Shown: positions 1-9,585 of the stretch, piece after piece
Layout: every line of letters starts with the position of its first letter
How positions within the stretch are numbered: the stretch's first letter is position 1
Assembly: GCA_001643675.2 (NCBI GenBank)
Contig: LSRY02000019.1
Coordinates: forward strand, 372,001 to 436,000
DNA from: Monocercomonoides exilis
Lineage: Eukaryota > Preaxostyla > Oxymonadida > Polymastigidae
Direction of reading: 5' to 3'
Length of the DNA: 64,000 nucleotides
Program-made: the position numbers and the translations under genes
The notes under the pieces: generated by a model
The model's input: the letters and a program-made list of their open reading frames with translations, nothing else
What the model was told of the DNA's origin: nothing
Databases searched by the model: none

Positions 1-418
1 ATAAAGTTATTTCTTTGAAAAAAATTCACTCAAAATTATAAAGAAGATAATAAAAATGGAATAAAAGCATAAATACAATTGTTTGAAACATTTAGATCAA
101 AAGTGAGCCATCTGTAATCTACAGATGAAATGTTTTTGTTTGTAAATGGATGAAGTGTTTTAAAGGGGATATGATTCACTCAAAGAAAAAAAGAATTTGA
201 GAGTGTCATCTTTCCAAAATAAGTTTTCAACAAGTATTAATGTCCAAAAAAACTTCTTTTGGTTTAAAAAAAAAATACAAGCAAAAATTTGTTGATTATG
301 AAAAATTGAAGACTTTTTGTGAATAAAGGATTGTTACGTTTTAAAATCCAATATCAATAAATTATCTTCTATTCTGAAAATGCAACCTTTCCTATGCAAT
401 TGCGTCTTATATCTGGAT
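1..418. other. AT-rich flank, no gene seen
   Basis: AT-rich sequence downstream of the transposase reading frame with no convincing coding potential on either strand. It may hold the 3' untranslated part and terminal sequence of the hAT element, but I could not pair a terminal inverted repeat with the other side. Confidence 0.4.
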
Positions 419-3103
419 TCATAAGAAAAGATAAAAAAAATTTAAAAACATATCAATAAATAAATAATAACTAACTTGTAATAATGCATTTAACGATTGA
501 ATGCTAAGGGAGCACCTTTTATCTCCAAGAATATTCTTCATTCTCGAAATCACTCTTTCGCAACTAACCTCACTGCATGGCGATGTAATTAAAGTCAGGC
601 ACAATCCAGCGTATATTGTTTGAAGGTCTCCGTATGAGGAAAAAGCATTGTTAAAAATTTCCGAATCTTCTTCGATGACTGAAGATGAGCTTCCTTTAAA
701 AAATCGTTGAAACAACTTGCAGCAACCGGATTTTATTTTTGGATCGTAATGTCCAATAACTTTATTTGCATATTTAGCAAACGAAGACAATAACCTGGGG
801 AACCAATCTGTCAACAATTCTTTTTCAATCATTTTAATTGATTCTTCTTCTTTTTCGTATGATTGTTCTATGATCATTGACATTTTGCTTGTAGAAAATA
901 GAATTTCCACCTCATCGAAAGATAAATTATCAATAATTTTTTCCTTATAAATGTCTGAATTTTCGTCATTTTCACAATCGCTGAGACTATCATCCATTGA
1001 TATTTCTTCATCCATGAAAGTTGTGCATTCTCGATGATCTTCAATTTCTGAAGAAGAAAAAGAAGAAGAGGAAGAGGAAGAAGAGGAAGAGGAAGAAGAA
1101 GAAGAAGAAGAAGAAGAAGAAGAAGGAAAGGAAGAAGAGGAGGAGGAGGAGGATGATGATGATATTGATGAAGATGATGAAGAAAAAGAAGAAGAAGATA
1201 TTTCAAACATGTCATTAATCGCTTCATCCTCTGCTTCAAGAAGTCCATATTCATCATCAGTTTCCTCACTTAATTCATCCTTTTCACTTAAAGATGAATT
1301 TATTGAGGTTTCAAATTTTGATGAATCAAAATTTTCATTGATGATTTCAATAATTTGTAAAATATCTTCCAATTTTCTGTCGTGATCATTTTCACATTCC
1401 TCTTTTGTTTTTTTCGCCAAATATTGAGTCATACCCTCACAATTGTCGACATCGTTTGACAGTTCGTCGTCAAGGTTCCTGAAAGCTTGTGCTTGCCGTT
1501 CGCTGTCCAATGGAGAAAACATCCTTGTTGTTGAATGAAAACCAGAGGAATAAAAACCCGAGCACATGTTTGAAGATGACATCAACGAAGATAAAGTGAT
1601 TGCAGTTTGCGAACAATCGGACAAAGCAATATTCTTTCTTCGTCCTTTATTAAAAGAAGGTCGAGTTTCTGGATCATAATTGAATTTATCAAATAAATTA
1701 AAATACTTGAAATAATCAAAAGAAAATTGTTGTGAACGGTACTTTTGCATTCCTGTTTGAGTTAAGGCAAATGATAGCACTATAAGTTCTCCTTTTGTTC
1801 CAATCAAAAAGTAATTATGTAATTGAATTAAAAAGTTTGTAATAACATTGTGCCAAACTCCATGATTGAAAAAAGTATGTTTTGATAAACAAATTAAAAA
1901 ACCTATTGCTTGCAAAATGAAAACAAATACATTGCACAGTTTCGAGTGATTGTTTTCAAACTGAAGATGTAATCGAAATAATGGATAAAGAATAATTTCC
2001 AAACAAATGATACTCAACAAATCCTTTTCACTTTAAAACTTTTCGAATTTTATGACTTTGTGGTTTTTCCTAATAAATGAACATATGTTATATAAGCTGA
2101 ACCATCTCGTGGGCACAAATGAAGGAATAGTTTTTCCTAATAGTTGTTTCATTCTTCTGGTATGGGCCAATTTTGTGAATTCTTGAATTTTGATAAGAAG
2201 ATTTGAAAGAAATGGAACTTTTCTAAAAGAAGAGGAGATAACTAAATTTGTTAGATGATTGCAGCAGTAAATGTAAATAGGGACAACCAATGAAAATGAT
2301 TTTTGAGTTACACTGTCTTTTAAACATTGGATAGAAATATTTTCAACAGCTTTTTTTTGAGCAGAAAAACCGTCACAGCAGAAACTTCTTATAAATGATT
2401 TGAAGGTTGAAAATTCATCAATCAGGCTGAAAATGAGTTGTTCGTATTCATGCGCAGTTGAACATGAAGGATATAAACCCCAGAAAAATGGAGATGATCG
2501 AAGTGATAGTGTTGCAACAGTCACAACCGTATACTGTTTGTTTGCTGCAGTAGCTCCATCCAACAAAATACAAAGTCCGTTGTTTGTAATTCTTGTCTGC
2601 TTTTCCAGTTGCATTTGACTTTTTTGTTTCTGTACCATAAAACAGACTCTTCGCCTTGATAATTTTGGGAATATCGACGACACCGGAACAGATGGATTTT
2701 TTTGACTAATCTGAATTAATGAAGATATGAAATCATTTGTTTCTATTGACGATGCCGAAAGAAAAGAAATGTTTGATTTGCAAATCATTTTCACATACAA
2801 TTGTTCCAATTTAGATAATTGATCCGAAGAACCTGAAAAGCATTCCGTACACAATTTTCTTTGTTTGGTTCTCTGCAGTTTTTCCATCATGGAAGATATT
2901 TGATTTGAGTTAAGTATTAAGCAATGATGATTAGCTATTGTTGAATAATTTTTGAGACCTGAAACTCCGCATGGAAATCCATCCCTGCTGTTTGGGCATA
3001 AGTAATACTTATGCCAGTCTTTCCTGGGTTCGCCGTTCTTGTCCACTTTGTAATAAGATATCCATAAGTTATTTTCCACAACTTCGAACGAAATTTTAGC
3101 CAT
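419..3103 (-). mobile_element. Degenerate hAT-family transposase
   Basis: Two collinear open stretches in one frame (3103-2033 and 2020-419), separated by a TAA stop at 2033-2035, together make a roughly 890-residue hAT-type DDE transposase. The N-terminal part has a Cys/His cluster (C-P-N-S ... F-P-C ... N-H-H-C) that could be a BED-like finger. It then carries the catalytic-core signatures: LLDGATAANKQ, CCDGFSAQKKAV, a C-C-N-H-L-T-N-L segment and a P-T-R-W motif. The C-terminal part ends in the hAT dimerisation region (TSPCSEVSCERVISRMKNIL). A polyserine tract interrupts the middle. The stop makes an autonomous copy unlikely unless read through. No terminal repeats or target-site duplication were recognised, although TGACGG-type words recur at about 3430, 3655 and 3685. 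The family call is firm; element boundaries are not. Confidence 0.82.
1047..1202 (-). repeat. Polyserine-coding microsatellite inside the transposase
   Basis: The plus strand reads as GAAGAAGAG/GATGAT repeats; on the coding minus strand this gives about 50 nearly uninterrupted serines. The composition matches the serine tracts in host genes elsewhere in the window. It lies between the catalytic core and the dimerisation domain. Confidence 0.9.
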
Positions 3104-4216
3104 GAACTCATCTGATTTCTTTGGATGTTTGTAAACTTTTGTATATAATTAAAATAAAAATTGAAATAAAAAATAAGAAAAAACATTTTTATCACTGAGC
3201 TGACAAACCAGGACCAAAATTTGAATTACGTAGCAATTCCAGTTTAATAATTTGACAGTTCGCTTTTTGTAACTCTTTGATTTTTGCTTCAAAAGCTTTA
3301 GCCTTGAAAATATTTTTATAATGTGACAACAAAAATTATATTTCAAAAACTCAAACAATAAAAATATCAGACAAGCTGTCTTTGAGTCCTTCTTCAAGTG
3401 CATTTTGTTCGAGATCCATAGAATCTGCTGTGACGGAACTGACGGCAGTTGACTCCATGTGACAATTTTTGATCCGAAAAATCCAATTGTGTCACAACGG
3501 TCAATTTCCCATAATCCGTTTCAAATCAATATATTTTAAAATATTTTAATGTCAAATTATAATTCTAATTATTTCAATTGTTTTAACAATTTTTTTTTCT
3601 TTTCTTTTTTTTTATTATACATATTGGTTTTTGTTTTATTTTATTTCAGCAAGTCCGTCAATTCTTCAAATTTTAATTCTTTAAGTCCGTCAGTCATACA
3701 GGCTTAGCCAATCAATACCAAAAAAAATGAAAATTTCAGTCAAACGAGTGATTCAGAAAAGTTAAAAAAAATGATCGGGCTTTGCACTTGGATCGGGTTA
3801 AGCACCCATTGTATTTCATGAAATTTAAATGTTTTAATAATTCTTTTTATTGTGCAAAACAGCATCTATCTCTCATTTTTCTTTGGAACAAAACAATATA
3901 AAAATTAGAGTTTGGCAAGATAAAAATGCTATATTTACTGACATTAATTTGCACAATTGTTGCATGACCGAATAACCAGTTTTTAGCTTTGTTCTCTCTT
4001 TTGTTCAAAAACATCAACTTAACATCAAAAATAAAAAAAGAACAGAACACAAATTAAATAAAATATCATCAAAAAATAAAAATAAAACACACAAAACAGA
4101 AGGGAAAAAAACGCTCGAAAAAAGAAACAAGAACAGAAGATTGAGGGTTTAAAAGATGCAAAATTGGATTGTGTGAAAGCAAATTCTTTGTTGCAGAGAA
4201 ACACGAACGATAAGCT
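3104..4216. other. Intergenic, transposon flank
   Basis: AT-rich, with short chance open frames only. The word AAGTCCGTCA occurs twice, near 3653 and 3683, and related TGACGG words lie near 3430. These could be subterminal repeats of the hAT element, but this is only a suggestion. Confidence 0.4.
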
Positions 4217-5019
4217 TCAACTCCAGCACATAGTTCTGTTGGGTTTGACATCCGCTTGAACTTCCACGATTTGTTGGCTGTCATCCTCTTCAATGGCTTT
4301 TCGATTCAAAACCGTTCGAATAATATCAAGAAATACTTGTTTGACAATTACGTTGTCTTTCGCAGAAATTTCGAAATGCATCGTGCTTCCCTTTGATTCG
4401 CACCACTCCTCGGCTTTCCTTGCAGACACAGCTCTCGATTCTTCGAGGTCAATCTTGTTCCCGATAACAAAAAATGGAAAATGCTTCGGGACTTGTGGAT
4501 CACTCAAGCGCAGAAATTCGCCTCTCCAATATTCTAGCTTGTCAAACGATTCTGGTGCAGTCACGTCGTAAACAAGGATGCACACATCCACCTTCCTGTA
4601 AAAATATTTTTGAAGAGATCCAAATCGTTCGATTTTAACTGCAGATTTCAAAACAAAACATTTTCACAGATATTTCGAAAATTAGAGCCAATCATCTGCC
4701 TTGAACTGGTGCTGAAAGAAAGCACAAACATGTGTCATAGAACTCTAGGGTCACCTCCCTGCCGTCAACAACATATTTCTGCACATTGCAAGCATCAGTC
4801 AAATTTTCCACAAATTGATGAATGAAAAAACCGTTCATTCTATGTATTTGAAGCAAATTCCAAACAAATGAAGCAAACTTCAATCACTGAATCAGGATGA
4901 CTCACCAAGGGGTATTTATCAAATATTCTATAAAGAAATTGCTTGAACAATGACGTTTTCCCAACTCCTAATTCTCCAAGCGCAAGGACTTTTAATGAAA
5001 CAGGCTCAGTTGACATCAT
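4217..5019 (-). CDS. Rab-like small GTPase with atypical G3 motif
   Basis: Modelled exons are 5019-4906, 4778-4730 and 4638-4217 (195 codons). Exon 1 gives the P-loop GELGVGKTSL. The middle exon gives the beta2-beta3 region (KYVVDGREVTLEFYDT). Exon 3 gives RFGSLQKYFYRK, then N-K-I-D (G4) and I-S-A-K (G5), so the fold is Rab/Ras. The predicted joint after D-T reads D-T-F-K-I-E-R-F: the register matches the usual D-T-A-G-Q-E-R-F but the invariant A-G-Q is absent. The switch I segment is also short in this model; an unrecognised microexon between 4905 and 4779 could supply it. The protein ends M-C-W-S, not a standard Rab CC or CXC prenylation end, so a last exon might be missing. It probably acts in membrane traffic. 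Introns start GTGAGT and GTTTGT. It is divergent from MED10, 315 bp away. Confidence 0.72.
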
Positions 5020-5334
5020 CTCCGCACTGCTCTCGAAAACTCAATCTTTCTTCTTCACTTTTCACACACACAAAAAAATTGTTATGGCGTCTTGATTTGG
5101 GATGATTTTCTTTTATTCTTTACAATACAATAATCTCCATAAAATATTAATTATACATTTTCTTCTTCACAAAATAACTTCATGTTTATAAGATTTTTTC
5201 TTTTTCTTTTTTTGGAAAAAGAAGAAACAGCCAAACACCAAAAATCATCACAGATATTTAAAATATTTGCCAATCGCATGTTGCATTGCAATAATCTTGT
5301 GGAATCGAAAAATGATCAAAAGGCACCCACAAAA

Positions 5335-6023
5335 ATGACCGCGAAAGAGAAACTGGATTTGATTGAGAAGGCGCTGGAGCGGGCGTACATCCCGTTCATC
5401 GAGGTGCTGCAGATGACAGAGCAGTACCAGTTGTTCTCTCCAGAGGTGCAGGGGGCAAAGATGTGTGCCGGCCACTTGGCTTATTTCTTTTTTGAAAGTG
5501 TTTTGCCTTCATGTTGCTTGCGCCCTTCTGCTCTGGGGTGTGTGGGAATCTCAGCCAAAAGGTGCTCAATGCGATGGCGGATGTGTACGAAAAGCGGGGA
5601 GCTGGGGACGTGGCGGTGCCGCCTGGAGCACTGGAGTTTGCGCTTTCTCTCTTTTTTTTTTTGGCTTTAGGAGGCTTCATCTTTGTGACTGGCTGAACAT
5701 TGCTGGTGCGGTGGTGCAGGAAGTTTGACGAGCAGAAGAGCCCAGACATCTTTTTGGACGAGCTGCTGTTCCAGACGCTGAACAAGGTGGCTGAGATGAA
5801 CACAAAAGTGACGTCTGTCGAGGTGTGGAGCTGGGTTTCTTTTGGGAAAGCAGGCCGTGCATGCTTGGATTTGGCTTTGCACTGTTTTGGAACTGATTTT
5901 GTTTTTTTTTTCCAGATTCTGCAGAACCAGATGACGAAGATGACGGGGCTGACGAAGGACGAGGCAGCGAAAATGGTTGAAGAGCAGATCCCGGCGCAGG
6001 CAGAGGCTGCAGCTTGTGAATGA
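5335..6023 (+). CDS. MED10: Mediator complex subunit 10
   Basis: Four exons, 5335-5462, 5555-5635, 5720-5822 and 5916-6023, give 139 residues, about the usual MED10 length. The family core is visible: L-N-A-M-A-D-V-Y-E-K, then VPPGALEKFDEQKSPD matching the conserved V-P-L-E-V-F-E-Y-I-D-Q-G-R-N-P segment, then an L-L-F-Q-T-L-N-K-V helix and M-N-T-K-V. MED10 is a small helical protein of the Mediator middle module that bridges activators and RNA polymerase II in the nucleus. Donors are GTGTGC, GTTTGC and GTGTGG; the first junction is the least certain. I chose the ATG at 5335 because the upstream in-frame extension to 5182 is AT-rich and unlike the family. The gene is much richer in GC than its surroundings and converges on the next gene. 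Confidence 0.78.
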
Positions 6024-6331
6024 TCGGGCATGCGCACAGACAGCAGAAACAGCTGCTGGTGTTTTGGATTCGCTGTTTCTTGGGCGTTGGAGTGTTTTGG
6101 CTGTTGCTTTAACTTTTGAGTTTTTGACAAGGAGCAGGATGAGCTGTTGGGTTTGCTGTGCTTCGCTGAAGTGTCTTCTTCGTTGGGGAAAAAAGGAAAA
6201 AAAACGATGATGATGGCAAACGCTCATCGAATTGAAACGAAATGAGTGAAATGAAGAGAAGTGAAGCGAAGTGAAGAGGGAAACGGAAAGCGAAATCGAA
6301 AGATTGAAACAAGAAAAGACCCCACAATTCA

Positions 6332-6940
6332 CTATGCCACGTCCATGGCACTGCTTTCGTTGCTGTTTGCAATGGCTCCATCATCAACATCAGCATCAGC
6401 ATCGTCATCATCATCGTTGTCAATATCGTTGTCATTGTCATTGTATTGCTCTGTGTCTTCGGGAGAGGAGTCTGTGTCTTCGTCCATCTCTCCTGTGCCC
6501 CGCTTCTCCTCGCGCTCCACAAGGAGAAGGAGGAACTCGGCAGCAGTTCTGTTTTCTGCGTTGGGCGACTGGGCGATGGCCTGGAGCTGCGGGACAGCAT
6601 CGCCCTCGGCGAGATCGTCAGCCACGGCGTTGGAAGGCGGGCGGATGCAGACAACGGCGCCGGGCGGCTGTGCAGCTTGGGATGCGGCCTCTTTCTCGCG
6701 GTGGTACTGCAGCTTCTCGCGGCGGCGCAGCAGCTCGGCGCGGCGGGCTGTGGCAACAAGGAGAGACAGGACAAGCGAAAGGAGGCTGGGGTCGGTGGTG
6801 ACGAGGAGCGAGGCAAGGGCAAGCGGGATGCGCTCCATGATGGCCTCGTCAACAATCGCATCTGACAGCCCAAACATGTTTTGCAGCAGAATCCCCATCT
6901 CGTAGCTCACGCGAGGAGGGCCGAGTGGCATCAACCGCAT
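6332..6940 (-). CDS. Unknown helical protein with acidic tail
   Basis: Single open frame of about 202 residues, starting at the ATG at 6940; a stop lies five codons further upstream. The first half is hydrophobic-helical (LLQNMFGLSD, then L-A-S-L-L-V-T-T-D-P and L-S-L-V-L-S-L-L-V), followed by a charged R/E helix and a segment (NAENRTAAEFLLLLVEREEK) that recalls an ARM/HEAT helix pair. The last 60 residues are Asp/Glu/Asn-rich (D-N-D-N-D repeats). I do not recognise the family. It could be a 5'-truncated remnant of a longer helical-repeat protein, because the start is abrupt and the upstream DNA turns AT-rich at once. It has the same high GC as MED10, with which it is convergent across about 310 bp. 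Confidence 0.55.
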   Translation of the reverse strand: MRLMPLGPPRVSYEMGILLQNMFGLSDAIVDEAIMERIPLALASLLVTTDPSLLSLVLSLLVATARRAELLRRREKLQYHREKEAASQAAQPPGAVVCIRPPSNAVADDLAEGDAVPQLQAIAQSPNAENRTAAEFLLLLVEREEKRGTGEMDEDTDSSPEDTEQYNDNDNDIDNDDDDDADADVDDGAIANSNESSAMDVA

Positions 6941-7273
6941 CACCACCGGAAGAATTTACTCGCAGATCAATGTTGAAATGAGTTTTAATATTTAATAAAC
7001 ATGAACATGTTCAATGATTTTTTAAAAATGTTACAAATACATTTGATAATGAAAAAATAACCAAATAACCTTCACAAATCCTTAAATATTGTTATTTGCT
7101 TTTACAAATCCAAAATTGATAACATAAATATTTATTATGTTTGATTGCAAGAAAAAAAAATTATTTTTTTGATATGATAAAAAAGTCATGATACATACAA
7201 ATACGAATTAAACAAAAGCTTAAAAAAAAAAGAAAGAAAAGAAAGAAAGAAATAGTCTAAACTCGCTTTCTTA
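6941..7273. other. Intergenic, AT-rich
   Basis: No coding signal. It contains A/T runs and an AAAG-rich stretch at about 7225-7250, just after the stop of the next minus-strand gene. Confidence 0.5.
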
Positions 7274-7940
7274 TTATGCAGAAGTTTTTTGTTGCGATTG
7301 ATAACTTTTCTGAGATCCAAACTGCTCAACAAATTTAACTTGAATCTGTTCTTCGGTTGGATTTTTAATGCAAAAAGAAGCAATAATGTAGAAAATTCCT
7401 ATGACACAGGACCAACATCCAACACATATTCCGGGCCACCATTTATTTCCCGTTAATTTTATAGCAAAACACAATGTTCCACAACTAAAAAATTTTTAAT
7501 GAAAGCACTCTTCTAAAAATAAAAATAAAAAAAAAAAAAAAAAACATACAATATTGTAAAGCATGCTCTATTAAATCTTTTTATAAGAAAAGGAAAATGC
7601 GCAAGGAAGGAAAACCAATGGAACTCCGCGCATACAATAAATAATCCAAATAATCTATTTTTTTTGAAGTTAAAGAATGCAAAAAGTGAACAAACATAAG
7701 ATATATCCCCATAAAAATGGATACTAAAAAATCACCATAAAGATAAATTATTGTCAGAAGTCCAAAAGCTATAAGAAGCAATGCAGTAATAAGTGATATC
7801 CACCGAAAATGTCTCATAATAGCAATGAAAAACGTTTTACATCCACCTGAAGTACTATTTTGTTGTGCGGATGAAGTTTGATTTTGAGTATATGTTACCT
7901 GCTCTTGTTGCAAAGGCACTGAATTTTGAGACTGAATCAT
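7274..7940 (-). CDS. COPI-associated-like four-helix membrane protein
   Basis: Two exons, 7940-7585 and 7484-7274, give 188 residues. After a Gln/Ser-rich N-terminus come hydrophobic segments ISLITALLLIAFGLLTIIYL, F-L-V-S-I-F-M-G-I-Y-L-M-F and, after the junction, C-G-T-L-C-F-A-I-K and C-W-S-C-V-I-G-I-F-Y-I-I-A. The G-I-Y-L-M-F segment and the spacing of four helices resemble the COPI-associated protein family of the early secretory pathway (moderate support). The only junction that keeps the frame and gives F-C-G-T-L has an intron starting AT (ATAAAA), not GT, ending in a normal TAG. Either the donor is non-canonical, a G-to-A change has damaged it, or my model is wrong here. The start is the first ATG; a TTG lies just before it. 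Confidence 0.55.
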
Positions 7941-8098
7941 CAAATATTTGAAAAAAGGTTCACAAATACGATCTGATATTTTTTGAATTTATATTTAATT
8001 TTCATTGTATAACGCAAGAAAGTGTGGCGTGCTCAAGATTGAAAATATATTAAAACCGTGAAAATTGAGTTGAAAAAAAATAAAAAAACTTCAAATTC

Positions 8099-8642
8099 TT
8101 AATCTTCATCAGATTCAGTTTCTTCTTCTTCCTCATCATCATCATCTTCCTCAACCTTTTTTGATTTCTTATCTTTTTTATCTTCTTTTTCACTTTTTTT
8201 GTTGCGTTTTTGCTTTGTGGCTTTCGCTATGGCTTTTTCGCTTGCTTGCCCAATCTTATATGCATCCCTTTTAATATAAATAAGTAAATCCAAAAATTAA
8301 GTCATAAACAACATATTTAATTTTCAATAAAAAAACAACATAAGCATACCACCATTGCGTAAAAACATCCATTGTGCTAAGTTGATTTCCTTCATCATCA
8401 GTTTTTTCGAAAACGGATGGCATATCTTCTTCAGGTATTTTTGGAAATTTCTCTTCCTTGCTTATAAAAAAGCCATTGAAAACTGTTACAGCAAGCGAGA
8501 TAATAAGGAAAAAGAAAATTGCAGCAGTGATCAATGCAATGATTTGTGTAAAAAGTGTGACATCGGGACTAAAAACAGGATTAAAGCGCTTTTTTATATT
8601 TTCCTTCTTTTCTTCTTTATTTGCCTTAACCTTTGAACTCAT
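8099..8642 (-). CDS. Single-pass membrane protein with charged C-terminus
   Basis: Exons 8642-8350 and 8267-8099, joined at a GTATGC donor and AAAAG acceptor, give 153 residues. After a lysine-rich N-terminus there is one strong membrane segment (I-I-A-L-I-T-A-A-I-F-F-F-L-I-I-S-L-A-V), then a soluble part ending in T-Q-W-W-D-A-Y-K-I-G and a Lys-rich then Asp/Glu-rich tail (E-E-E-E-E-T-E-S-D-E-D). The intron is short (82 nt) and the frame is exact. I do not recognise a family. The topology would fit an organelle or ER membrane protein exposing its charged tail. Confidence 0.68.
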
Positions 8643-8892
8643 TATTCAAGAATATGATAAATTGTTTCAAATTATAGATTTCTTGATCAAAAAATTTTAA
8701 CTTCGAACACGTGATGCGAATCACTTTTTTGACAATAAAAAATTTCAGATTAATTCTGAAATAGAGTATATTACCTTTTATTTTTGTTTTCAAGGCGTTT
8801 TGAAGAAGAAAGGAAACTAATAAAACATTGTGTCCAATAAATGTTTCAAATTAGAAAAAGCAGAAGCGAGAAATTATATAGTTTTGAAATGA

Positions 8893-9214
8893 TTAACGAA
8901 GACGTCTGGCTTCACGCTCAGACTCAAGCAAAGTGATAACATCTCCAAGTTTAACTGGTCCCATGATATTCCTTGTGATTGTTCTATTTTCACCTTGGAT
9001 ATCGCATCTCACTTGCGTAATTCCACCACGGGAACCTGTTCTTCCAATAATCTTTACAACAGTTGCATATTTAATTTGTGTCGCTGGTTGATCCTACAAA
9101 AATAAAAAAAACATCAACAAAAAAGTTAAGAAGTGCGCGATTCGTTCATAAATTAAAAAAAAATGGATTAAAACGATTAATCATCGATATGATGCATGAA
9201 TAAATACACACCAT
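8893..9214 (-). CDS. RPS28: 40S ribosomal protein eS28
   Basis: Exon 2 (9093-8893) encodes nearly the whole protein. It includes [18 protein letters not shown] and the diagnostic C-terminus [17 protein letters not shown] followed by TAA. An intron with donor GTGTGT and acceptor TAG precedes D-Q-P. Joining to the ATG at 9214-9212 gives a 67-residue protein, the family's usual length, so exon 1 consists of the start codon only. eS28 sits near the mRNA exit of the small subunit. The gene is divergent from the cullin. It is too short for automated frame lists but is one of the surest calls here. Confidence 0.95.
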
Positions 9215-9585
9215 TTAAAATTACTTCTGCTTAAAGGAATAAGTTATGTGTTTTACTCTTCCTAATCTGAGATATATAAACTGATCGAAAATTTTGGATC
9301 AAAAATTTTTGGAATAAACTCAAACCATTGATAATAATTATCACTACGTTCTCTTTAAAAATAAAAAAGATGCAATTATTGAACTTTCTCATCCATTCAG
9401 GTACAAAAGGGGTTTAACCATAACAAAATATAAACCTCAAAAAGACAAACATTCTGTTGTCTTTTTTAAAAAAATCATAAAAGTTTTTCAAATACTTGTG
9501 ATTTGCTTAAAAAAAAACAACAAACAACATGCAAATAAAATTTAAAATAAAGTTAGGGAGAGATCAACACTTTTCAGATCTGGCT

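Noticed and set aside
2033-2035. Alternative genetic code reading TAA as glutamine (known in some oxymonads) to rescue the transposase
   Set aside because: eS28 and the cullin end on TAA exactly at their conserved C-termini, and other genes use TAA or TAG as true stops, so the standard code holds.
3149-4050. Small minus-strand frames near the transposon
   Set aside because: AT-rich, hydrophobic by chance, with no family features.
5396-6873. Minus-strand frames opposite MED10 (5396-6332) and in the next gene's other frame (6109-6873)
   Set aside because: They are Ser/Arg/His-rich shadows caused by high GC; MED10 assembles in phase on the plus strand.
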